Assembly (NCBI GenBank): GCA_964413845.1
Contig: CAYPTJ010000004.1
Location: 1 to 7,017, forward strand
From: CAYPTJ01 sp964413845
GTDB lineage: Bacteria > Patescibacteriota > WWE3 > 9FT-COMBO-53-11
DNA: 7,017 nt
Reading direction: 5' to 3'
Part shown: positions 1-4,969 of the stretch, piece after piece
How the letters are laid out: each line of letters opens with the position of its first letter
Numbering within the stretch: the first letter of the stretch is position 1
Position numbers and translations under genes: made by a program
Notes under the pieces: model-generated
What the model was told of the DNA's origin: nothing
Database searches by the model: none
What the model saw: the letters and a program-made list of their open reading frames with translations, nothing else

Positions 1-9
1 GTAAGGATA

Positions 10-996
10 ATGAGATTTATCAGGGATCTGAAGGAGATAGGTGCTAAAGATATCCAAATTGCCGGTGGCAAGGGAGCGAACTTGGGAGAGCTCATAAGGA
101 TTGGAATGCCCGTTCCCGAGGGGTTTGTGATTTCGGCTCAAGCGTTTGAGCGCTTTTTAAAGGAAACTGATACCGAAGCAGAGATTCAAACAAGGTGGGA
201 TAAGATAAACATCGGGGATGTGGAGTCAATTGAGGAAGCTTCTGAAATCATTCGTAGTTTGATTCTGGGCGGGAGATTTCCAGAAGATTTTGGGGACGAA
301 ATTTTACACGCCTTTGATCAATTGGGGGCGCGGTACGTGGCGGTGAGGAGCTCTGCTACGGCTGAGGATACCAAGATCGATTCTTGGGCCGGGGAGTTGG
401 AGACCTACTTAAACACAACAAAGGAGGATCTTTTGGAGAACATCAAACGATGTTGGGCTTCGCTTTATACTCCAAGAGCAATCTTTTACAGGTTTGGAAG
501 AAAACTTGACCATAAACCTATTTTCGAGCGTCAGCGAGAAAACGGAGGCGAGCGTGGCGAGACTCGTATATTGGTCGCCGTTGTTGTCCAGAAGATGATT
601 CAGTCTGAGGTTTCAGGAGTTTGTTTCACCGTTCATCCTGTGACCAAGGACCAGGACCAGATGCTGATTGAGGCTTGTTGGGGTTTGGGGGAAATTTTAG
701 TATCTGGACAAATTACGCCCGACAGTTATGTGATAACGAAGAGAAGTTTTCGGATTTTGGATGTGAATAACAATCTTCAAGAAAGGATGATAGTTTCCGG
801 TGGGGAAAAGACCCAAGCGATTCCAGTTCCAAAATTCAAAAGAGAGAAACAGAAACTAATGGGGGCCCAGATCGGAGAACTTGCCAAACTTTGTATCAAA
901 ATCGAAGATCATTTCAAAGACCCGCAAGATGTTGAGTGGGCTCTTGCCCAGGGGAAGTTTCACATTCTTCAGTCTCGCCTGATCACTACCCTCTGA
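10..996 (+). CDS. Stand-alone ATP-binding (PPDK_N) domain protein of the PEP synthase / pyruvate phosphate dikinase family
   Basis: The 328-residue protein covers only the N-terminal nucleotide-binding domain of phosphoenolpyruvate synthase. Visible motifs, in order, are GGKGANLGEL (19-28), VRSSATAED (112-120), SGVCFT (202-207), EACWGLGE (221-228), DPQDVEW (304-310) and a final QSRLITT (321-327), which is where this domain ends in full-length enzymes. Full PEP synthases are near 800 residues and continue with a phosphohistidine swivel domain and a PEP/pyruvate barrel; neither is here. The protein ends in a clean TGA, followed by the terminator of an opposing gene. In the family this domain transfers phosphate from ATP to the swivel histidine, so this one may work with partners encoded elsewhere or have another ATP-dependent role. 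Residues 172-186 (FERQRENGGERGETR) look like an inserted loop before the strand VAVVVQKM. The start at base 10 lies at the window edge, so an upstream partner gene cannot be judged. Confidence 0.85.
   Translation: MRFIRDLKEIGAKDIQIAGGKGANLGELIRIGMPVPEGFVISAQAFERFLKETDTEAEIQTRWDKINIGDVESIEEASEIIRSLILGGRFPEDFGDEILHAFDQLGARYVAVRSSATAEDTKIDSWAGELETYLNTTKEDLLENIKRCWASLYTPRAIFYRFGRKLDHKPIFERQRENGGERGETRILVAVVVQKMIQSEVSGVCFTVHPVTKDQDQMLIEACWGLGEILVSGQITPDSYVITKRSFRILDVNNNLQERMIVSGGEKTQAIPVPKFKREKQKLMGAQIGELAKLCIKIEDHFKDPQDVEWALAQGKFHILQSRLITTL
521..569 (+). repeat. In-frame element shared with recF (FERQR element, copy 1)
   Basis: About 49 bp inside the PPDK_N-type gene closely match 2721-2771 in recF. 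Shared blocks are GAGCG.CAGCGA, then AA followed by CGGAG, then CGAG, and finally CGAG.CTCGTA; copy 1 is three bases shorter in the middle. Both copies are read in the same frame and start FERQR. The segment interrupts a position where relatives usually pass directly from the helix end into the strand that precedes VVVQKM. It is therefore probably an insertion rather than part of the domain. Confidence 0.6.
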
Positions 997-1032
997 AGCA
1001 TTTGGTTTGTTGAGGCAGGAATTCAAAGAAAA

Positions 1033-1055
1033 AGCGCGTGCATAAGACACGCGCT
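1033..1055 (-). terminator. Rho-independent terminator of the 131-aa gene
   Basis: An 8-bp perfect stem (AGCGCGTG with CACGCGCT) encloses a 7-base loop. On the minus strand it is followed at once by TTTTTCTTT, the expected U-tract. On the plus strand it is followed by ACGTCCCCC, so it is not a good terminator for the gene ending at 996. It lies 25 bases beyond the stop of the minus-strand gene. Confidence 0.85.
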
Positions 1056-1079
1056 ACGTCCCCCCAGACTAGAGCAACA

Positions 1080-1475
1080 TTAGACATCTTCCCGGAAGAT
1101 AATGCTTACCTTGTCCTCTCCCTGAAAGAGGAGGCGATCGGGGTAAACATACTTTTTGGCTGGTTCATCGGGAAAGAAGTTCTCTACAAGTAAACCGAGT
1201 AAATCGCCGAGCCAAGTCTCTGTGCAAGCTGGGCTAGGATACAGAGTTATTCGGCACGTAAAGCCTCGCCTTGTTTTTGTTAGAGCGGTGATGAAAAACA
1301 CACCCTTAGGTAGGTGCCCCCACAAAACCGGATCTGCTGTGTAGGGAACAGAACCAGAAATGGGAGGAAGCCTTCTGTCGCGAGCCAAGAGATCCCAAAG
1401 CAGAAGAGCTCCTGCGTTTGGGAAATCCTCGAACATTGATGGCGGTATCACAACCCCCAACTTCGCCTTATTCAT
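1080..1475 (-). CDS. Uncharacterised 131-aa protein
   Basis: I do not recognise the family. The gene is credible because it has a clear GAAGGAG Shine-Dalgarno (1481-1487) five bases before the ATG, a plausible promoter upstream and a strong terminator just after the TAA. The protein has no signal peptide, no convincing membrane helix and no obvious nucleotide-binding motif. It is rich in aromatic, proline and hydrophobic residues, with short strand-like stretches such as GVFFITAL, ending in KVSIIFRED. This suits a small soluble alpha/beta protein of one domain. There are two cysteines, in FTCRI and PACTE, but no CxxC pair. It is divergently transcribed from mutM across a 106-base spacer, and convergent with the PPDK_N-type gene. 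Neighbours do not reveal a function. Confidence 0.7.
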   Translation of the reverse strand: MNKAKLGVVIPPSMFEDFPNAGALLLWDLLARDRRLPPISGSVPYTADPVLWGHLPKGVFFITALTKTRRGFTCRITLYPSPACTETWLGDLLGLLVENFFPDEPAKKYVYPDRLLFQGEDKVSIIFREDV

Positions 1476-1508
1476 CTCTTCTCCTTCATTCTCTTAAGAT
1501 TTATGCTT

Positions 1509-1537
1509 AATGTAACATAGTTAGTCCTATAACGCAA
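1509..1537 (-). promoter_or_regulatory. Putative promoter of the 131-aa gene
   Basis: On the minus strand, a -35-like TTGCGT (1532-1537) and a -10-like TACATT (1509-1514) are separated by 17 bases. The -10 is preceded by TGT, which fits an extended -10. Transcription would begin near 1502, leaving a leader of about 26 bases that carries the Shine-Dalgarno. Hexamer matches are moderate. Confidence 0.45.
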
Positions 1538-1564
1538 GTTACCTCTCTTGATCTGTTTGTTCTC

Positions 1565-1573
1565 TGGTATACT
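1565..1573 (+). promoter_or_regulatory. Extended -10 promoter of mutM, giving a near-leaderless mRNA
   Basis: TGG followed by TATACT is an extended -10 box, ending eight bases before the mutM ATG. The nearest -35-like hexamer, TTGATC at 1548-1553, is only 14 bases away, so the extended -10 probably carries recognition. Transcription should start at about 1580-1582, at or next to the start codon. No Shine-Dalgarno lies between the box and the ATG. Confidence 0.6.
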
Positions 1574-1581
1574 CATTTTGT

Positions 1582-2466
1582 ATGCCGGAGTTGCCTGAGG
1601 TTGAAACGATAAGAAGAGATTTGGAGAAGGAGCTTAAGGGCAAGACCGTTTTGGATGTGGTTGCCGATGTTCCTAAGGTCCTCCAACCTTCTCTAAAAGA
1701 AGTTGCGAACGCGATAAAGGGGCGAAGGATCGAGGGCTTTGAGCGCAAAGGGAAGCTTCTTCTTATCAAATTGTCGGGGGGTCAGCCCAAGGCTGATCGT
1801 CCTCGGGACGAAAAGACTTTGGGAGTTCATCTTAGATTAACAGGCCGGCTCTTGGTTCGAAAGGAGGGTGATCCTCCTGATGAATGGCAGCGAGCGGTGA
1901 TTAAACTTTCCGGTGGAAAGGAACTTCGCTTTGCTGATCTTCGGCTTTTTGCCTACATCAAGCTTTTCAAAGATCAAAAAGAGCTGGGGGATACTCTCTC
2001 CAAAATTGGTCCTGAGCCTCTATCTGGGGAGTTGGATGGGGAGAAGTTTTACGAGATTATCAAAAGAACCTCCCGCCCGATCAAAGTTGTCCTTTTAGAT
2101 CAAACGTTGATCTCCGGTGTAGGAAATATTTATGCCAACGAAGCTCTTTTTGAGGCCGGGATTCATCCCCAAACAAAAACAAATGCCTTAACCAGGAATC
2201 AAGCGATTGAGCTCTATCGAGCGATTGAGCAGGTTTTAAAAGACGGGCTTGCCCTTCGCGGAGCAACAATTGGGGACGAGATGTATCGCGATGCTTATGG
2301 GAAGCGGGGAAGTTACGAGAAGAAAGTAAGGGTTTATCAACGGGCAGGGAAATCCTGTCCCAAATGCGGAACGGAAATCAAACGCAGTACTGTCGGTGGG
2401 CGAGGAACGTTCTTCTGCCCCAACTGCCAGAAAGAGGATGCAGATCAAAAATCTTTCCTTGACTAA
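1582..2466 (+). CDS. mutM: Formamidopyrimidine-DNA glycosylase (Fpg/MutM)
   Basis: This bifunctional base-excision enzyme removes 8-oxoguanine and formamidopyrimidines and cuts the abasic site. The 294-residue protein starts with MPELPEVE, giving the catalytic Pro2 and Glu3. RKGK (55-58) supplies the conserved lysine. The H2TH region contains GVGNIYANEALFEAGIHP (179-196). The zinc finger has Cys259, Cys262, Cys279 and Cys282, with the conserved Arg274 in GGRGTFFCPNC. In the damage-reading loop the usual Met of HLGMTG is Leu86 (HLRLTG), while Arg121 and Phe123 are kept in DLRLF. Residues 68-77 (QPKADRPRDE) come from an inserted double palindrome; without them the chain reads LSGGKTLGVHL, the normal family layout. 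There is no Shine-Dalgarno, so a leaderless start is likely. The 3' end overlaps recF by 29 bases, suggesting a two-gene repair operon. Length is slightly above the usual 270-280. Confidence 0.95.
   Translation: MPELPEVETIRRDLEKELKGKTVLDVVADVPKVLQPSLKEVANAIKGRRIEGFERKGKLLLIKLSGGQPKADRPRDEKTLGVHLRLTGRLLVRKEGDPPDEWQRAVIKLSGGKELRFADLRLFAYIKLFKDQKELGDTLSKIGPEPLSGELDGEKFYEIIKRTSRPIKVVLLDQTLISGVGNIYANEALFEAGIHPQTKTNALTRNQAIELYRAIEQVLKDGLALRGATIGDEMYRDAYGKRGSYEKKVRVYQRAGKSCPKCGTEIKRSTVGGRGTFFCPNCQKEDADQKSFLD
1782..1811 (+). repeat. Tandem double-hairpin mini-element inserted in mutM
   Basis: Two perfect 15-bp hairpins lie back to back: TCAGCC-CAA-GGCTGA (1782-1796) and TCGTCC-TCG-GGACGA (1797-1811). 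Each has a 6-bp stem and a 3-base loop, and both begin with TC and end with GA. The total of 30 bp equals ten codons, so the mutM frame is kept. Deleting exactly these bases leaves SGGKTLGVHL, which matches the usual family spacing before the HLxxTG motif. Confidence 0.8.
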
Positions 2467-3541
2467 CTTCCGCAACTATAAAAAGCGGGAGTTTGTATTC
2501 TCACCGCGGACAAATCTTATCGTTGGGAGAAACACTACAGGAAAAACCAACCTCTTGGAGGCAATCTTCCTCCTTTCCTCAGGAACTTCTCCTCAGGCGG
2601 TTCTTGATCGGGAGATGATTAAAGAGGGGGAAGAACTCGCCTTCGTCATTGGTGGAATAATAGATGGAAGTGTGGCTAAAGAGCTTGAGGTCCAATTAAT
2701 CGCCAGCAAAAATTTCCCTACTTTTGAGCGCCAGCGAAAAAGCGGAGTCGAGGTGAAAGCCGAGGCTCGTACAGTAACGACTAAGAAGTTCAAGATCAAC
2801 GGCGTTGCCAAACGACTTGGCGATTTCCTTCCTGAGTTTCACGTTGTTCTTTTCTCCCCTGAGGATCTCAATCTGGTTGCTGGTAGTCCTGATCTTCGGC
2901 GACGGTTCTTGGACCTTGCTTTATCAAACGTTGAGTTTCGTTATCGGTATGCGGCAACCGAGTACGAGAAGGTACGAAAGAGGCGAAATCGGCTTTTGGA
3001 AAGGATCAACGTCGGTGAGGCGAAAGAGAGTGAACTTTCTTTTTGGGATGCGAAATTACTGGAGTTTGGAACTTTCATTCAGGATGAACGAAAGAAATTC
3101 TTTAATGAAATCAATACGCTGATCACTAGTCACTTCTCTCTTAATTACCTAATCTCTGGCCTAACCGCTGAGCGTCTGTATGAATATCGATCCCGTGAGA
3201 TCGCGGCGGAGACAACCCTTATCGGTCCCCACCGGGACGACTTTTCTTTTCTCCTAATCAACCAATCAACCAATCAACCAGTCAACCTATCCACTTTTGG
3301 TTCAAGAAGTGAGCAGCGACGGGCGGTTTTAGCTCTCAAAAAAGCCGAGCTTGAGTTTGTTGAGAGAAAGATCAGTGACCGTCCGGTGTTACTTCTAGAT
3401 GATATCTTTTCGGAATTGGATGAAGAGAATCGTGCTCGAGTCTCCAGTCTCTTGAACGAAGGTCAGGTGATCATCACCACTGCCGATCTCCACCATATCC
3501 CCACGGAGCTTCAAAAGGATTTGAGGGTAATTAAGCTTTAA
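2438..3541 (+). CDS. recF: DNA replication and repair protein RecF
   Basis: RecF is an SMC-like ATPase that, with RecO and RecR, loads RecA at gapped DNA. From ATG 2438 the protein is 367 residues and begins MQIKNLSLTNFRNY, the typical first strand. The same frame is open from a GTG at 2396, but that would add 14 non-conserved residues. Walker A is GRNTTGKT (30-37), a conserved FSPEDL lies at 139-144 and GPHRDDF at 263-269. A signature-like segment FGSRSEQRR covers 287-295; Walker B is VLLLDD (317-322) with the D-loop SELD. Two stretches look inserted: 96-113 (FERQR element) and about 275-284 (octamer repeat). Despite these the length is normal, because the segment between the coiled arm and GPHRDD looks shorter than usual. 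The gene overlaps mutM by 29 bases, so translation is probably coupled. AAAGAGG directly before the ATG is a poor Shine-Dalgarno. Confidence 0.93.
   Translation: MQIKNLSLTNFRNYKKREFVFSPRTNLIVGRNTTGKTNLLEAIFLLSSGTSPQAVLDREMIKEGEELAFVIGGIIDGSVAKELEVQLIASKNFPTFERQRKSGVEVKAEARTVTTKKFKINGVAKRLGDFLPEFHVVLFSPEDLNLVAGSPDLRRRFLDLALSNVEFRYRYAATEYEKVRKRRNRLLERINVGEAKESELSFWDAKLLEFGTFIQDERKKFFNEINTLITSHFSLNYLISGLTAERLYEYRSREIAAETTLIGPHRDDFSFLLINQSTNQPVNLSTFGSRSEQRRAVLALKKAELEFVERKISDRPVLLLDDIFSELDEENRARVSSLLNEGQVIITTADLHHIPTELQKDLRVIKL
2721..2771 (+). repeat. In-frame element shared with the PPDK_N-type gene (FERQR element, copy 2)
   Basis: This is the recF counterpart of 521-569, three bases longer in the middle. 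It encodes FERQRKSGVEVKAEARTV (residues 96-113) and sits in a hairpin loop between the strand EVQLIA and the conserved KFKINGVAKRL. RecF relatives normally have a short turn here. Same frame, same first five residues and near-identical ends, in two unrelated genes about 2.2 kb apart, point to a dispersed element. Confidence 0.6.
3256..3287 (+). repeat. Octamer tandem repeat (AATCAACC x4) inside recF
   Basis: Three perfect copies of AATCAACC are followed by one copy with a single change (AGTCAACC). Because eight is not a multiple of three, successive units are read in different frames, giving a low-complexity INQSTNQPVN. This replaces the normally short turn between GPHRDDFSFL and the STFGS signature region. 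It looks like a slippage-prone expansion on the surface of the ATPase head. Confidence 0.8.
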
Positions 3542-3551
3542 GAAAAAAGAA

Positions 3552-3574
3552 AGGGCTAGTTTGTTTCTAGCCCT
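3552..3574 (-). terminator. Terminator of the small membrane protein gene
   Basis: An 8-bp perfect stem (AGGGCTAG with CTAGCCCT) has a 7-base loop. On the minus strand it is followed by TTCTTTTTTCTT, a good U-tract that reaches to the recF stop codon. On the plus strand the following bases are CGTTACC, so recF itself gets at best an attenuating hairpin from it. Confidence 0.85.
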
Positions 3575-3584
3575 CGTTACCTCA

Positions 3585-3752
3585 CTACTTTTTCAAAGCA
3601 TCGGTTATACCACCTGTAGCTATGAATATTACCCCGGAAACGAAAAGCCCCAAAGCAGTGAGATCTTGGACGGTTGGGAGTTGGTTTAGCCTGCCGGACA
3701 ACAGCCATCCTCCCAAAAGAATCATCAAACCGCCGCTAATCCAGAAAAACAT
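3585..3752 (-). CDS. Small two-helix membrane protein, 55 aa
   Basis: The family is not recognised. From the ATG at 3752 the protein has two hydrophobic helices, roughly residues 2-19 (starting FFWISGGLMILLGG) and 32-48 (starting TALGLFVSGVIFI). A polar turn (RLNQLPTVQD) joins them, and the tail is short and positive (DALKK). This fits a small inner-membrane hairpin protein. The frame is open further upstream to an ATG at 3794. That start would lie inside the promoter spacer and would translate the Shine-Dalgarno as part of the protein, so it is unlikely. AAAGGAG (3760-3766) is four bases from the ATG at 3755 and seven from that at 3752; either may be used. Promoter and terminator closely bracket it, so it is its own unit, convergent with recF. 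Confidence 0.75.
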   Translation of the reverse strand: MFFWISGGLMILLGGWLLSGRLNQLPTVQDLTALGLFVSGVIFIATGGITDALKK

Positions 3753-3784
3753 CATCCTTCTCCTTTCAGCTTTTGATTGTCTCA

Positions 3785-3813
3785 ATTTTACCACAAATCC
3801 TATAGGAAATCAA
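3785..3813 (-). promoter_or_regulatory. Promoter of the small membrane protein gene
   Basis: On the minus strand TTGATT (3808-3813) and TAAAAT (3785-3790) are separated by exactly 17 bases, and TGG precedes the -10. The spacer contains the perfect palindrome TCCTATAGGA. Transcription should begin near 3778, giving a leader of about 25 bases with AAAGGAG. The start site excludes an initiation codon at 3794 and so decides the gene start. Confidence 0.7.
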
Positions 3814-3828
3814 GGGTTTGGAAAAGAA

Positions 3829-3856
3829 AAAGCGGAGAGTGTTTCATCTCCGCTTT
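3829..3856 (-). terminator. Terminator of fabD
   Basis: A 10-bp perfect stem (AAAGCGGAGA with TCTCCGCTTT) surrounds an 8-base loop. On the minus strand it runs into TTCTTTTC. It lies 55 bases beyond the fabD stop and ends just before the -35 of the next minus-strand gene, so the two genes are insulated from each other. Confidence 0.85.
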
Positions 3857-3910
3857 GTATTTACCACCTTTAGGACTTAATGGGCTCGTGACCTTGAGCG
3901 TGCTCATTAA

Positions 3911-4849
3911 TCACGACTCCAGATACATTTGGATACCTTCCACCGTTCCCACACTTATTGCCTCCATCCTTCTATCAATCCGCCGCATCAATCTCGTCAG
4001 CACGTTCTTGGGGCCAATCTCTACAAACTTGGTTACACCTTGGCCAATCATGTACTGCACCGAGGCCGCCCATCGTACTGGACAAGTTAGTTGCTTTGTC
4101 AATTCCTCGCGGATAGCGCTCACACTCTTCAGTGGCTCGGCAGTGACATTAGCGATTATTGGAACTGTTGGCTTCCGAAATGCCGTTGCCACAACCTGCT
4201 GGCGGAACTCGTTCGTCACCACCTCCATCAACGGTGAGTGGCCAGCGATACTCACTGCCAGCGGGATCGTTTTTAGCGCGCCTCGCTCCCGGGCCAGTGC
4301 CACTGCCTTCTTTAAGGTTAGCAGGTCGCCAGAGATAACAGTCTGCCCCGGCGAGTTATAATTGGCTACCTGTACTGTACCACCTGTGGCTTGGCTTGCT
4401 TCCTGGCACACCTTGTCTAGCACATCGCTATTCAGGTTGAGCACGGCGACCATCCCGCCTGCCACCTGCTTCCCAGCCTCTTTCATTAACCGTCCGCGCT
4501 CGCAGGTCAGCCGCGCTGCATCGGCGAAGGCTAGGGCACCAGCGGCTATCAGTGCTGAGTACTCGCCTAGACTGTGTCCAGCTACGAATGCTGGTAGTTC
4601 GGCGCTCCGTACCTCTAGCACCCGCAGATTAGCTACGCTCGCTGTTAAAATTGCTGGTTGGGTGTTGATCGTATCGTTCAATATCTCTTCTGGCCCCCCG
4701 AAGCACAATCTTGACAGGGCGAAACCCAAGACGTCATCAGCCTCAGTAAAGATCGCTCGTGCCTCCGGGTACATTTCATATAGGTCGCGACCCATTCCCA
4801 CGAACTGTGAACCTTGACCAGGGAATAGATATGCCTGTGTACCACCCAT
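3911..4849 (-). CDS. fabD: Malonyl-CoA:ACP transacylase (FabD)
   Basis: FabD moves the malonyl group from CoA to acyl carrier protein, supplying the extender unit for fatty acid or polyketide synthesis in the cytoplasm. The 312-residue length is normal. Key parts are FPGQGSQ (9-15, oxyanion-hole Gln12), GHSLGEYSAL (91-100) with nucleophile Ser93, Arg118 in CERGRLM, ANYNSPGQTVISG (162-174), His204 in AGHSPLM as the catalytic partner, and VEIGPKNVLTRL near the C-terminus. The start is supported by AAAGGAGG six bases before the ATG. No other fatty acid gene is nearby and it has its own promoter and terminator. Sampled lines of this gene are about 48-67 percent GC, with many GCC, GCG and CGC codons, while many lines of neighbouring genes are near 40 percent. 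This composition and the orphan context hint at horizontal acquisition. A role within a polyketide or lipid pathway elsewhere cannot be excluded. Confidence 0.95.
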   Translation of the reverse strand: MGGTQAYLFPGQGSQFVGMGRDLYEMYPEARAIFTEADDVLGFALSRLCFGGPEEILNDTINTQPAILTASVANLRVLEVRSAELPAFVAGHSLGEYSALIAAGALAFADAARLTCERGRLMKEAGKQVAGGMVAVLNLNSDVLDKVCQEASQATGGTVQVANYNSPGQTVISGDLLTLKKAVALARERGALKTIPLAVSIAGHSPLMEVVTNEFRQQVVATAFRKPTVPIIANVTAEPLKSVSAIREELTKQLTCPVRWAASVQYMIGQGVTKFVEIGPKNVLTRLMRRIDRRMEAISVGTVEGIQMYLES

Positions 4850-4884
4850 CTGTCTCCTCCTTTCTTAATCTTTGATTTGTCTTT

Positions 4885-4913
4885 GTTTTACCATGAGCTC
4901 TATAGAATTTCAA
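4885..4913 (-). promoter_or_regulatory. Promoter of fabD
   Basis: On the minus strand TTGAAA (4908-4913) and TAAAAC (4885-4890) are 17 bases apart, with TGG directly before the -10. The spacer holds TTCTATAG in nearly the same place as the CTATAG in the promoter at 3785-3813. Transcription would start near 4878 and give a leader of about 29 bases including AAAGGAGG. Confidence 0.65.
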
Positions 4914-4953
4914 GGCTGGGGAGGTGAGAATTAAGCTCTTCTAACTTCAGTCC

Positions 4954-4962
4954 TGTTAAAAT
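4954..4962 (+). promoter_or_regulatory. Extended -10 promoter of the DNA ligase gene, giving a leaderless mRNA
   Basis: TGT followed by TAAAAT is an extended -10 box ending seven bases before the ATG at 4970. No good -35 hexamer lies 16-18 bases upstream. The predicted first transcribed base is at or next to the A of the ATG, and no Shine-Dalgarno exists in the gap AGGTTTG beyond a chance AGG. Confidence 0.6.
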
Positions 4963-4969
4963 AGGTTTG

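Noticed and set aside
604..668. GGACCA repeats in the PPDK_N-type gene
   Set aside because: Only two or three short hexamers within KDQDQ, a normal variable turn between HPVT and the IEACWGLGE motif.
997..1079. Extra gene or RNA between the first two genes
   Set aside because: The 83 bases hold only the terminator at 1033-1055 and otherwise nothing recognisable.
1862..1878. Additional hairpin in mutM, AGGAGG-GTGAT-CCTCCT
   Set aside because: It has a 6-bp stem like the double palindrome nearby, but its loop is longer, it has no tandem partner and it does not clearly interrupt a conserved block. It may be chance.
3879..3908. Imperfect inverted repeat between the fabD stop and its terminator
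   Set aside because: AATGGGCTCG pairs with CGTGCTCATT only with a wobble and a mismatch, and no U-tract follows on either strand. The perfect hairpin at 3829-3856 explains termination.
3777..4361. Long plus-strand open frame of 194 codons, followed by another at 4362-4817
   Set aside because: Both lie antisense to fabD, whose active-site motifs, Shine-Dalgarno, promoter and terminator are clear. The plus-strand translations show no domain and no ribosome binding site; they are by-products of GC-rich coding DNA.
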